Shown one piece after another: positions 35,796 through 44,195 of a stretch of 64,000 nucleotides of DNA; positions within the stretch are counted from its first letter, which is position 1, and each line of letters begins with the position of its first letter. Source of the DNA: Burkholderia sp. D-99 (GTDB lineage: Bacteria; Pseudomonadota; Gammaproteobacteria; Burkholderiales; Burkholderiaceae); NCBI RefSeq assembly GCF_011605345.1, contig NZ_JAAOXM010000004.1:186001-250000 (forward strand). Direction: 5' to 3'. The position numbers were made by a program, and so were the translations under genes. The notes under the pieces are model-generated. The model saw nothing but the letters and a program-made list of their open reading frames with translations, made no database searches and had not been told where the DNA came from.

Positions 35796-36839
35796 ATGCG
35801 GGGATCACTCTATACACCGCTCGTATCGCTGGTCGTGCCGTTCTATAACGAAGGCGAGGCCGTCGAGCGCTTCTTCGACGTCGTGATTCCGCTGATGACG
35901 TCCATCGACGCGATCCGGTTCGAGATCGTCTGCGTGAACGACGGCAGCCGCGACGACACGCTCGAACGACTGATCCGGATCAGCACCGGCGAACGGCGCG
36001 TGCGCGTGATCGACCTCACCCGCAACTTCGGCAAGGAAGCGGCGCTCACGGCCGGCCTCGACGAAGCCCTCGGCGACGCGGTGATCCCGCTCGACGCCGA
36101 CCTGCAGGATCCGCCGAGCCTGATTCCGGTGATGATCGAACACTGGCGCAGCGGTGCGGAAGTCGTCGCCGCGAAGCGCAGCAACCGCGCGTGCGATTCG
36201 TTCGCAAAGCGCACGGCGGCCGCGATCTACTATCGCGTGCACAACCTGCTGTCGGACGTGAAGCTGCCGGAAAACGTCGGCGATTTCCGGCTGATGGACC
36301 GCAAGGTCGTGAACGCGCTGCGCAACCTGCCCGAGCGGCATCGCTTCATGAAAGGGCTGTTTGCGTGGGTCGGCTACCGGACCGTGATCGTCGAATACCA
36401 GCGCGATGCGCGCAGCGCCGGGCACTCGAAGTTCTCCGGCTGGAAGCTGTGGAATTTCGCGCTGGAAGGCATCACCAGCTTCAGCACCGTGCCGCTGCGC
36501 AGCTGGACCTACATCGGTGTCGGCATCGCCGCGCTCGCGTTCCTGTACGGCGCGTTCATCATCTTGCGTACGCTGCTGTTCGGCAATCCGGTGCTCGGCT
36601 ACGCGTCGCTGATCTCGGTCACGCTGTTCATCGGCGGCATCGAGCTCATCGGGATCGGTGTCGTCGGCGAATACGTCGGGCGGATCTACGACGAGTCGAA
36701 GCAACGGCCCGTCTACCTGATCCGCCGCCGCTACCAGGCGCACGGCAAGGTGATCGAACTTCCGGTTGCACGCGATGCGCGCCGCCAGATCGCACGCCGG
36801 CGCGTGCAGCCGACCCGCGCGCGGGTCGGCGAACACTGA
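35796..36839 (+). CDS. GtrB/ArnC-like polyprenyl-phosphate glycosyltransferase (GT2)
   Basis: The 347-residue protein has a GT2 domain at residues 5-230 with VNDGSRDDT (nucleotide binding) and DADLQDPP (metal-binding DxD region), plus DFRLMDRK further on. Two C-terminal membrane helices (about 235-260 and 268-295) match the bactoprenol glucosyltransferase GtrB/DPM1-like architecture. It charges undecaprenyl phosphate with a sugar on the cytoplasmic face. It stands between the GT87 transferases and a GtrA flippase, the standard grouping for periplasmic glycosylation. Confidence 0.88.
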   Translation: MRGSLYTPLVSLVVPFYNEGEAVERFFDVVIPLMTSIDAIRFEIVCVNDGSRDDTLERLIRISTGERRVRVIDLTRNFGKEAALTAGLDEALGDAVIPLDADLQDPPSLIPVMIEHWRSGAEVVAAKRSNRACDSFAKRTAAAIYYRVHNLLSDVKLPENVGDFRLMDRKVVNALRNLPERHRFMKGLFAWVGYRTVIVEYQRDARSAGHSKFSGWKLWNFALEGITSFSTVPLRSWTYIGVGIAALAFLYGAFIILRTLLFGNPVLGYASLISVTLFIGGIELIGIGVVGEYVGRIYDESKQRPVYLIRRRYQAHGKVIELPVARDARRQIARRRVQPTRARVGEH

Positions 36840-36854
36840 CGCGCGCCGACGGCC

Positions 36855-37238
36855 ATGATCGGCCTGCTCCATGCCGAGCGCACGCGCCTCGTGCGCTTCG
36901 GCGTGTCCGGCCTCTGCTCGACTGCGATCCACACACTGGTGGCGACGGCGCTGTTCGCTCGGCTCGATGCGACGCTGGTGACGGCGAACGCGATCGCCTT
37001 CCTCTGCGCCACCGCGTTCTCGTATCTCGCGAACACGCTGTGGAGCTTCTCGTCGACGGTGCGCACGCGCAACATGGTGCGCTTTCTCGCGGTCACGCTG
37101 GCCGGCTTCGTCGAAACCATGCTGCTCGCGCGTGCGGCCGAAGCGCTCGACGTGTCCCGCGGGATGAGCATCGTCGCGATCGCGCTGCTGGTTCCGCCGA
37201 CGACGTTCGTGCTGCACCGGCTCTGGACCTATCGGTAA
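36855..37238 (+). CDS. GtrA-family flippase-like membrane protein
   Basis: This 127-residue, four-helix protein belongs to the GtrA family (LVRFGVSGLCSTAIHTLVATALF at the start; PPTTFVLHRLWTYR at the end, a typical GtrA terminus). GtrA proteins are thought to flip the polyprenyl-linked sugar to the periplasm. It lies 15 bases after the GtrB-like gene, completing a four-gene glycosylation operon. Confidence 0.88.
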   Translation: MIGLLHAERTRLVRFGVSGLCSTAIHTLVATALFARLDATLVTANAIAFLCATAFSYLANTLWSFSSTVRTRNMVRFLAVTLAGFVETMLLARAAEALDVSRGMSIVAIALLVPPTTFVLHRLWTYR

Positions 37239-37260
37239 ACGATCCCTCGCCCTCCCTGCC

Positions 37261-37322
37261 GCTCCCGCTCCCTGCCGCTCCCTGCCGCTCCCGCTCCCGC
37301 TCCCGCTCCCGCTCCCGCTCCC
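37261..37322. repeat. CGCTCC hexanucleotide tandem repeat
   Basis: Six perfect CGCTCC units run from 37287 to 37322, preceded by a degenerate part of the same motif interrupted by CTGC (37261-37286). It lies just past the stop of the GtrA gene and exactly where the composition drops to A/T-rich DNA. Confidence 0.85.
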
Positions 37323-37432
37323 GAAAATAATCGGCCATTCAATTAACAGGTTCAATGCCGCTATATTTATGTAGCGCATCGATTCGATTGATTCCGATTT
37401 TAAAATTACCGCCCGAAATAATATTAAATACC

Positions 37433-37475
37433 CTGTTTACTCTTACAGCTTTCAGAATTAACCGAACGGGATAAC
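37433..37475 (+). promoter_or_regulatory. CepR-type quorum-sensing box and -10 of aidA
   Basis: CTGTTTACTCTTACAG (37433-37448) is a 16-base lux-type box with perfect CTGT...ACAG ends; its complement, CTGTAAGAGTAAACAG, closely matches the cep box I recall upstream of cepI. A -10-like GATAAC at 37470-37475 is placed so that the box would be centred about 42 bases before a start near 37483, the usual position for LuxR-type activation. aidA of B. cenocepacia is known to be strongly CepR-dependent, which agrees. Confidence 0.75.
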
Positions 37476-37498
37476 CTGCTTTCGCCATCTCGCCGGCA

Positions 37499-37535
37499 CG
37501 TGCCTCTAACGGCACGAAGCCTTGCAGGACAAGGC
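37499..37535 (+). other. Tandem hairpins in the aidA leader
   Basis: CGTGCC/GGCACG (37499-37504 with 37511-37516) and GCCTTG/CAAGGC (37519-37524 with 37530-37535) form two adjacent 6-bp perfect stems in the predicted untranslated leader of aidA. They could stabilise the mRNA or control access to the ribosome site GGGAG at about 37586. This is inference from pairing alone. Confidence 0.45.
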
Positions 37536-37598
37536 GATGGCCGCTGCGCAAAGAAATTCGCGCAACAATAAATCCCATTCCTTCAAACGGGAGCTTCT

Positions 37599-38102
37599 AT
37601 GTCACGCGTGACCGATGTGCTCGTCTCTTTCGATACCGAAACCATTCTCAAAAAATATCCGAATCCCAGCAAGAATCCGAATAGCCCGACGTTGATCGAC
37701 TGGAAGCACGTGTACATGGTCACCAACCAGGACAACGTGGTGTCGGGGCAAGCCGGCGGCGAACTCGACCTGAAGGCGCAGGTCGGCGACCTGATCCGCT
37801 GGCGTGAAACGAGCCTGTCGCTGGGCTTCGAGAACCAGGTGGTGTTCTACAAGTTCATCGGCAACGTCGGCAACGAACTGATCTCGACGCCGACGCCGCG
37901 GGTCGCGGAAGCCTCGATCCCGGTGCCGAACACCAGCAAGCCGGAAGTGCCGACCTGCCAGAAGGTCGCGAACTACTACTGGTCGTCGGAATGCCTGAAG
38001 GTCGGCCGCGTGACCTACCACTTCCAGTTCCAGATCATCGATCGCAACTGCCAGAGCCAGGGCTGCTTCTCCTGGGATCCGTTCATCTCGATCCATAACT
38101 GA
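37599..38102 (+). CDS. aidA: AidA/PixA-family inclusion-body protein
   Basis: The 167-residue protein is a PixA/AidA family member: it begins with the family's VTDVLVSFDTETILKKYPNP and contains the HVYMVTNQDNVVSGQAGGEL and GDLIRWRETSLSLGFENQVV blocks. PixA forms cytoplasmic crystalline inclusions in Xenorhabdus. AidA of B. cenocepacia is an abundant quorum-regulated protein needed for slow killing of nematodes. It has a strong GGGAG ribosome site, a CepR-type box 150 bases upstream, and a related gene 66 bases downstream. Four cysteines lie in the C-terminal half. The symbol rests on family and context. Confidence 0.88.
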   Translation: MSRVTDVLVSFDTETILKKYPNPSKNPNSPTLIDWKHVYMVTNQDNVVSGQAGGELDLKAQVGDLIRWRETSLSLGFENQVVFYKFIGNVGNELISTPTPRVAEASIPVPNTSKPEVPTCQKVANYYWSSECLKVGRVTYHFQFQIIDRNCQSQGCFSWDPFISIHN

Positions 38103-38167
38103 TCGCGGCAGGCGGGTGGTCGCGCGGCGGCTGCCCGCATCATCCACTTGTTGCGGAGGAAGCGTTC

Positions 38168-39058
38168 ATGCCTGGTCTTCGTTGCGATGTGCTCGTGATC
38201 GTCGATGCCGTCACGCTGCTGTCGTCCTACCCGGAGGCGAGCCGGGATCCCGACGCCCCGACCGTGATCGACGGCCGGCACCTCTATGTGGTGAGCCCCG
38301 GCGACGCCGCGCAGCTCGGCCACAACGACAGCCGGCTCTTTACCGGCCTGTCGCCGGGCGACCAGCTGCACCTGCGCGAAACCGCGTTGGCGCTGCGCGC
38401 CGAGGTGAGCGTGCTGTTCGTCCGGTTCGCGTTGAAGGATGCGGGCATCGTCGCGCCGATCGAACCCGAAGTGCGCGATGCGGCCGCGCCGGTGCCGGAT
38501 GCCGACGACCTGCTTCATCCGCCGTGCCGGCCGATGAAGGACCACTACTGGCGCAGCGATGTGCTGGCCGCGGGCGCCACCACGTGTACGGCCGATTTCG
38601 CCGTGCTCGACCGCGACGGTACCGTATCGGGTTATTTCCGCTGGGAAACGTCGATCGAGATCGGCGCCGGCCAGCCGGATACGAAACAGCCCGGTTTCAA
38701 GCCGTCGTCGGATCGTAACGGCAACTTCACGCTGCCGCCGAACACCGCGTTCAAGGCGCTCTTCTACGCGAATGCCGCCGACCGGCAGGACCTCAAACTC
38801 TTCATCGACGATGCGCTCGAACCGGCCGCATCGTTCATCGGCAACAGCGAGGACGGCGTCAGGCTGTTCACGCTGAACTCGAAAGGCGGCAAGATCCGGA
38901 TCGACGCGTCCGCCAACGGCAGGAAATCCGCGACCGATGCGCGCCTCGCGCCGCTGTCCGCGGGCGACACGGTGTGGCTCGGCTGGCTCGGCGCCGAGGA
39001 CGGCGCGGATACCGACTACAACGACGGGGTCGTGATCCTGCAGTGGCCGATCACCTGA
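38168..39058 (+). CDS. Second AidA/PixA-family protein with C-terminal extension
   Basis: This 296-residue protein repeats the AidA fold in residues 1-165 (CDVLVIVDAVTLLSSYPEA, DGRHLYVVSPGD, GDQLHLRETALALRAEVSVL). Residues 175-296 form an additional domain absent from its neighbour, beginning PGFKPSSDRNGNFTLPPNT and ending YNDGVVILQWPIT, which looks like a beta-rich DUF-type module seen in other inclusion-body proteins. GGAGG precedes the ATG. It is co-directional with aidA, so probably under the same quorum control. Tandem divergence suggests the two proteins co-assemble. Confidence 0.82.
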   Translation: MPGLRCDVLVIVDAVTLLSSYPEASRDPDAPTVIDGRHLYVVSPGDAAQLGHNDSRLFTGLSPGDQLHLRETALALRAEVSVLFVRFALKDAGIVAPIEPEVRDAAAPVPDADDLLHPPCRPMKDHYWRSDVLAAGATTCTADFAVLDRDGTVSGYFRWETSIEIGAGQPDTKQPGFKPSSDRNGNFTLPPNTAFKALFYANAADRQDLKLFIDDALEPAASFIGNSEDGVRLFTLNSKGGKIRIDASANGRKSATDARLAPLSAGDTVWLGWLGAEDGADTDYNDGVVILQWPIT

Positions 39059-39236
39059 GCGTCGCGGCGATCGGCACCCAGGCGGTTCAGGTGCGCGGCA
39101 GCCCCGGCGGGTGGCTTGCGATCGGTCGATCGCTTCGGCGCCCGGATTCCCGCGGCCATGCAACCCGGGTAGCGGCCGTTCGCGGTCGGCGCATTGATGG
39201 CGAACGGCAGCGGATCGGCGCCGCGCTCGCGGCGCG

Positions 39237-40112
39237 CTAGCGCGCGAGCAGCGCACCCGCCTGCCGGCCGAGCACCGCGCGCAACGCGTCGAGCTCGGGC
39301 AACGCGGGCGCGTCTTCGGGCGTGACGAGATAGGTCGTCACGCTGTCGAGATCGTCGAAGGTGTGCGCGCGCAGCTCCTTGCGCGCCACGTGCTCGGTCG
39401 TGATCCGCTTCGGCAGGATCGCAATGCCCATGCCGGCTGCCACGCAGCCGAGGATCGCGCCGAACGTGCCGAACGACACCACCGACTCGATCGCGACGCC
39501 GCGCACCTTCAGCCAGTGCTCCGCGACCGCGCGATACGGGCAACCTTCGTGAAACGCGAGCAACCGCACCGCGTTGTCGGCCAGTACCTGCCGCCGCGTG
39601 ACGGCGGCCGCGCTCACCAGCACCATCTCCTCGGCGAACGCCGGCTCGTAGCGCAACCCGGGCCGGACGACCGCGCGCGCCGTGAGCGCTGCGTCGATCC
39701 GGCCGCGCAGCAGCGCGTCGGCCAGCTCCGGCTCGCTGCCGATCTGCACCGCCAGGCCAAGCGCCGGATCGCGCTCCTTCAACGCGGCGGCGAGCGCCGG
39801 CAGCCGCGTGGCCGCCGTGCTTTCCATCGAACCGAGCCGGAAGCTGCGCGCGACCGGCGTTTCGCGCACCACCTGCGTCGCTTCGTCGACGAGACGCAGG
39901 ATGCGGTCGCAATACGGAATCAGCCGGCGCCCGGCGTCGTTCAGCACCAGCCGCTTGCCGTGCCGGTCGAACAGCGGCGCGCCGAGCGACTCTTCGAGCT
40001 GGCGCAGGCGCGCGGTGACGTTCGACTGTGTGCAGCCGAGCCGGTCGGCCGCGCGCAGCGCGCTGCCTTCCTGAACGACAGCCCGGAAAGTTTCGAGCAG
40101 AGGGATGTTCAT
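39237..40112 (-). CDS. LysR-family transcriptional regulator
   Basis: This 291-residue LysR-type regulator has its helix-turn-helix at residues 18-37 (SALRAADRLGCTQSNVTARL) and an effector-binding domain from about 90 onward. It reads away from the BASS transporter and M14 peptidase genes, the classic arrangement for a LysR regulator and its target, with the shared control region 40113-40274. The effector is unknown. Length and fold are normal. Confidence 0.9.
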   Translation of the reverse strand: MNIPLLETFRAVVQEGSALRAADRLGCTQSNVTARLRQLEESLGAPLFDRHGKRLVLNDAGRRLIPYCDRILRLVDEATQVVRETPVARSFRLGSMESTAATRLPALAAALKERDPALGLAVQIGSEPELADALLRGRIDAALTARAVVRPGLRYEPAFAEEMVLVSAAAVTRRQVLADNAVRLLAFHEGCPYRAVAEHWLKVRGVAIESVVSFGTFGAILGCVAAGMGIAILPKRITTEHVARKELRAHTFDDLDSVTTYLVTPEDAPALPELDALRAVLGRQAGALLAR

Positions 40113-40274
40113 ATCACTTTCTCTTGTTACCGATTCAGTTTATATCATTTTACTTCGCCAATCATCCGGATTAGCCTAGCGGATATCCAGTGCCGGCCCC
40201 TTTCGAGGAAACCGCATGCCATTCGCTGTCTGCCCCGGCTTCACCCCTGTTCATCACCGGCCCGAGGCGCTCCC

Positions 40275-41219
40275 GTGCGCGCGCTGATTGCCGCGCTGGT
40301 GCGGCGCGGCCCGACCGTGCTCGCGTGCGGCGTCGGCCTCGGGCTGCTGGTGCCGCCGCTCGCGGACCTCGCGCGGCCGCTGATGCCCGTCACCGTGTTC
40401 CTGTTCGTGCTCGGCACGCTGCTGCGCGTCGAACCCAGCGCGGTGCGTGCGGTCGCGCGGCGGCCGGCCGTGTCGCTGCTGCTGCCCGCCGCGACGATGA
40501 TCGCGTGCCCGGTCGCGCTCGGCCTCGCCGCGCGGCTCGCCGGCTTGCCATACGACTGGGTCGTCGCGCTGGTGATCGCGTACTGCGCGCCGCCGTCGAG
40601 CGGCACGTCGACGATCGCGCGGATGCTGTCGCTCGACGCCAGCGTCGCGCTCGTCGCGACCCTCGCGTCGATGGTGTTCGTCCCGCTCACCGCGCCGCTG
40701 CTGACGGCCTGGTTCAGCCACGATGCGGCCGTGTCGATCTCGCCGTTGAATCTCGCACTGCGGCTCGCGCTGCTGATCGGCAGCGCCGAAGGTATTGCGC
40801 TGCTCGTGCGGCGGTTCGCGGGTTCCCGGCTCGACCGCCATGCGACGTCGATCGATGCGACCGTCGTCGCCGCGCTGCTGGTGTTCGCGCTCGGCACGAT
40901 GGCCGGCATGCAGCAATCGATCATCGACGCGCCGCACCGCGCGTTGACCGCGATCGCACTCGCGTTCGCCGTCAATGCGGGCTTCCAGATCATCGCGTAC
41001 GGGCTCACGCCCGGCGACGTGCGCACGCGGCTCAACGTCGCGCTGATCGTCGCCAATCGCAACGTCGGCCTGATGTGGGCCGCGCTCGGGCTTGCCGCGA
41101 CGCCGACCATGGCGCTCGTGTTCACGTGCGCGCAGTTACCGATCTACACGCTGCCGCGCGTTGTCCAGCATCTGCTGCCACGCCTCGAAGCGCAGCGCCT
41201 GCGCCGGCGTGCACGCTAG
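40275..41219 (+). CDS. Bile acid:sodium symporter (BASS)-type transporter
   Basis: I start it at the GTG at 40275, which has GAGG 7 bases upstream; it gives 314 residues with about nine to ten membrane helices. The family's Asn/Gly-rich features are visible in IAYCAPPSSGTSTIARMLSLDASVAL and IVANRNVGLMWAALG, the two crossover regions of the BASS/NhaA-like fold. Such proteins import organic anions with sodium. It lies 48 bases before a peptidase gene and diverges from a LysR regulator, suggesting uptake of the compound that the peptidase acts on. Confidence 0.8.
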   Translation: MRALIAALVRRGPTVLACGVGLGLLVPPLADLARPLMPVTVFLFVLGTLLRVEPSAVRAVARRPAVSLLLPAATMIACPVALGLAARLAGLPYDWVVALVIAYCAPPSSGTSTIARMLSLDASVALVATLASMVFVPLTAPLLTAWFSHDAAVSISPLNLALRLALLIGSAEGIALLVRRFAGSRLDRHATSIDATVVAALLVFALGTMAGMQQSIIDAPHRALTAIALAFAVNAGFQIIAYGLTPGDVRTRLNVALIVANRNVGLMWAALGLAATPTMALVFTCAQLPIYTLPRVVQHLLPRLEAQRLRRRAR

Positions 41220-41267
41220 CCTGCATGCGCCGCCCGATTTCCCGTTCCCTACCCGCCTGCACTTACC

Positions 41268-42971
41268 ATGACGACCCTGCTCTCCGCCGTTTATCCGCGC
41301 ACGCTGCGCACGTTGACCGACCGGTTCACACCCGGCACCGCAACCCGTATCGAGGCCTGGCTCTTCGAGGACGAAGCGGCGCGCCGCGATGCCGAGCGCA
41401 CGCTGGCCGCCCGCGGTATCGACGCGGTGTTGCGCAGCGCGTACAAGCCGCTGGTGCATTTCTTCCTCGAGGAATTCGAGCCGCCGCGCGCCGGCCGGAT
41501 CGTGATCCGCACGCCGGCAGGTGCACATCAGCGGTTCCGGCTCGAAGCGTATCCGCTCGCCGGCTGGCTCGCGCCGCTTGAATTCGCGTTCGAGCCCGGC
41601 GACGATCCCGAGCACCATGTCGTCGAGGCCGGCGGGGCGACGCACCGCGTCTTCACGCCGAATGACGCGACCGCATCGCCGTGCGGCTGGCTGCGCGTGT
41701 GGAACGGCAGCACCCTGATCGAGGACGCGCCGCTCGTCACCGAATTCGAGGCGGCCGCCGCCGCAACGCTGGACGCGCTGCGTGCGCATCCGTGGCCCGA
41801 CCACGCACCGTTCTTCGACATCCTGAGGATCGCGATCGCCACGTCGGGCATCGAACGTACGCTGCCGTACGGCGAGGAACTCGTCAGTACGCTCGACGCG
41901 TGGCACGAGGATGCGTACTACGGCGCCGCCGAATTCTTCCATGCGTTCGCGGGCCGCGACGCGTCCGACCGGACGCTGCAATCCGGGCAGATCGTGCCCG
42001 AGATCACGCGTACGCAGGGCGATACGACGCTTCGGATCACGCTTGAAACGCATGTGCGCGCGGCGACGGCGGACGCCTCGGCCACCCCGGGTGAAGCACT
42101 TGCGTCGCCGGACGTGCTCGCGGCGGTTGACCAGCCGCTGTCGCCGCCCGACGTCGCGCGCGCGCTCGGCGCGCTGCCGGGAGAACGGTTCGCCGCCACG
42201 TCGCATCAGGGCCGCGGCGTGAACGGCATTCATGTGCGTGGCGCCTTACCCGGGCTCGTCATCACCGCCGGCCAGCATGCCAACGAGACATCGGGCGTCG
42301 TTGGCGCGCTGCGGGCCGCCCATGCGCTGAACCGGCGCCCGGACGCGCACTATGCGCTCGTGCCGCTCGAAAATCCGGACGGCGCCGCGCTGCATCATCA
42401 CCTGCGCGCCACGCACCCGACGCACCTGTCCCATGCCGCGCGCTTTACCGCGCTCGGCGACGACCTCGAAGCCCGCACGCAACCGCCGTTCGGCGAAAAA
42501 GCCGCCCGGCTCGACGCGATCGAGCGCACCGGCGCGCGGCTGCACCTGAGCCTGCATGGCTACCCCGCGCACGACTGGACGCGGCCGCGCAGCGGCTACA
42601 TCCCGCGCGGCAGCGAACTCTGGTCGATTCCGAAGGGCTTCTTCCTGATCCTGCGTCATCATGCGGGCCACGACGGGCGGCCGTTCCTCGACGCATTGAC
42701 CCGCGCGTTAGCGCAATCGGATGAACTCGTGGCATTCAACGAGCGGCAAATCCACACGTGGCACGCGCACGCGGGCGATCTGCCGTTTCCGCGTATCAAT
42801 GGCATTCCGTGCGATGTGGTCGAGGATCACCGGTCGACCGTGCCGTTCACGCTCGTCACCGAGTTTCCCGACGAAACGATCCGGGGTGACGCGTTCCGGC
42901 TCGCGCACACGACGCAGGCGCGTGCAGTCGAACTGGCGGCCGAGTTCTACTGGGCCGGCCTGCTCGGTTGA
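41268..42971 (+). CDS. M14-family zinc metallopeptidase
   Basis: The 567-residue protein carries M14 zinc ligands HxxE (H337, E340 in GQHANETSG) and H430 (LHLSLHGYP), with a probable catalytic Glu in VTEFPDET near residue 530. The catalytic domain fills the C-terminal half; the N-terminal 300 residues are a beta-rich and helical domain with no known motif (it begins MTTLLSAVYPRTLRTLTD). There is no signal peptide, so it acts in the cytoplasm, likely on an imported peptide or amide brought in by the transporter encoded just upstream. Substrate is not predictable. Confidence 0.82.
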   Translation: MTTLLSAVYPRTLRTLTDRFTPGTATRIEAWLFEDEAARRDAERTLAARGIDAVLRSAYKPLVHFFLEEFEPPRAGRIVIRTPAGAHQRFRLEAYPLAGWLAPLEFAFEPGDDPEHHVVEAGGATHRVFTPNDATASPCGWLRVWNGSTLIEDAPLVTEFEAAAAATLDALRAHPWPDHAPFFDILRIAIATSGIERTLPYGEELVSTLDAWHEDAYYGAAEFFHAFAGRDASDRTLQSGQIVPEITRTQGDTTLRITLETHVRAATADASATPGEALASPDVLAAVDQPLSPPDVARALGALPGERFAATSHQGRGVNGIHVRGALPGLVITAGQHANETSGVVGALRAAHALNRRPDAHYALVPLENPDGAALHHHLRATHPTHLSHAARFTALGDDLEARTQPPFGEKAARLDAIERTGARLHLSLHGYPAHDWTRPRSGYIPRGSELWSIPKGFFLILRHHAGHDGRPFLDALTRALAQSDELVAFNERQIHTWHAHAGDLPFPRINGIPCDVVEDHRSTVPFTLVTEFPDETIRGDAFRLAHTTQARAVELAAEFYWAGLLG

Positions 42972-43179
42972 AGCGCACGTACGAGCCTTCATCACAGCGG
43001 GGACCCGGGGCGGCATAGCGGAATCGGCCCGCCCATCCGCCGAATGCCTCACGGAAATGGGCAAAAACCGCGTGCGGTGCTCGGCCAAGCCACGCCGCCC
43101 AACTGTGCCGCGGCCTGTTCACGAACGGCGAGTTGCCCGTCAACTCGTGCTTCGCATGCAAGGTAGCGGCCCGGCACCG

Positions 43180-43704
43180 TCACACACTGCGCCCGAGCAA
43201 CTGCCCCGGCCAACCGTCCACGTCGAAGGTCGAAATTCGCTCATACCCGCAGGACTCGTAGAAATGCACCAGCGCGCCAGTCCCGCCGCCATAGCAGTCC
43301 ACCCGCAAGCGTCCCACCCCGGCAGCCCGAGCACGCTCATCCGCAAAGGCCATCAGGCGCCGGCCGACACCCCGTGCCCGCTCGTCGCGCGACGCAACCA
43401 GCACTCTCACGTAGATTTCCGGCTCGGTTGCGGGCGGCACGTAGGGCATGGACTCGCCCAGGATCAATGCGCCCAGGATCCGGCCATCCTGATCCTCGGC
43501 CACCCACGCGTCGGGCAGCGCACAGGCTTCGGTCACGAGCGCAATCCGCTTGGGCTGCGTCGACCAGGGCTCGCGGCCCCATTGCCCGTCGTTGCCGATG
43601 TCGACGAACCACGCGATCACTTCATCGAAGATTTTCAGCACGGCCGGGGCATCCAGCGCGCTGGCCCGTCGGATCACCCGCTCGTCCGTTCCTGTCACCG
43701 TCAC
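43180..43704 (-). CDS. GNAT-family N-acetyltransferase
   Basis: I use the GTG start at 43704 because AGGAG lies 8 bases upstream, giving 174 residues; the frame is open farther upstream but without a ribosome site. The acetyl-CoA binding motif is RDERARGVGRRLMAFADERA, followed by the usual C-terminal GTGALVHFYESCGYE. A core strand VAEDQDGRILGALIL is also typical. Substrate is unknown. It stands alone between two gene groups. Confidence 0.82.
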   Translation of the reverse strand: MTVTGTDERVIRRASALDAPAVLKIFDEVIAWFVDIGNDGQWGREPWSTQPKRIALVTEACALPDAWVAEDQDGRILGALILGESMPYVPPATEPEIYVRVLVASRDERARGVGRRLMAFADERARAAGVGRLRVDCYGGGTGALVHFYESCGYERISTFDVDGWPGQLLGRSV

Positions 43705-44195
43705 GTTCAACACTCCTTCGCCGGATTCGACGACCGGCGCACGATTGAATGTAAAGCCGGCCCGCCGAAAGACGCGCGATGGAAGGCCGGCGATCAAGCC
43801 TGCTACGGTACTGAAATTCCACCCGGTTGAGCAAGGTGTGACGGCCCGCGATTCGACATGACGGGTTGTCGTCGTAAGAAGCGCCGGAGGTCAGCGCCAG
43901 ACAGGGTGCCGATCGACCTTGACGTGCATGGCCGTTGCCGGCCGCGAGCCGCAACATTACCAGCGAATCGGCGCGGCGAAGGCGGCTCAGTGCCGTGGCG
44001 AGAGTGCCCAAAGACCGTGCTGCAGCGCATGACACATGGCGACCACCTGCCCCGGCAGGCCAACGCGCCACCTGCTCCGCGCCATCTCGAAGCAAAACGA
44101 CGCCAGCGCGAATGCCGTCCTTCACCGCAAAAATATACAATCGACGCGATACATCGAAGGCATGAAGCGCCGGCCGCCCACTCTCGCTCGCCACC
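43705..44195. other. Gene-free stretch before the CobS-like gene
   Basis: About 490 bases with open frames on both strands but without credible codon use or ribosome sites. The last 80 bases contain an A/T-rich patch (ATATACAATCG near 44,135) that may be part of the promoter for the CobS/CobT-like pair, though no matching -35 is clear. Confidence 0.45.

Noticed and set aside
37339..37578. Minus-strand 79-codon frame before aidA
   Set aside because: It runs across the CepR-type box and the predicted aidA promoter and leader, and has no ribosome site.
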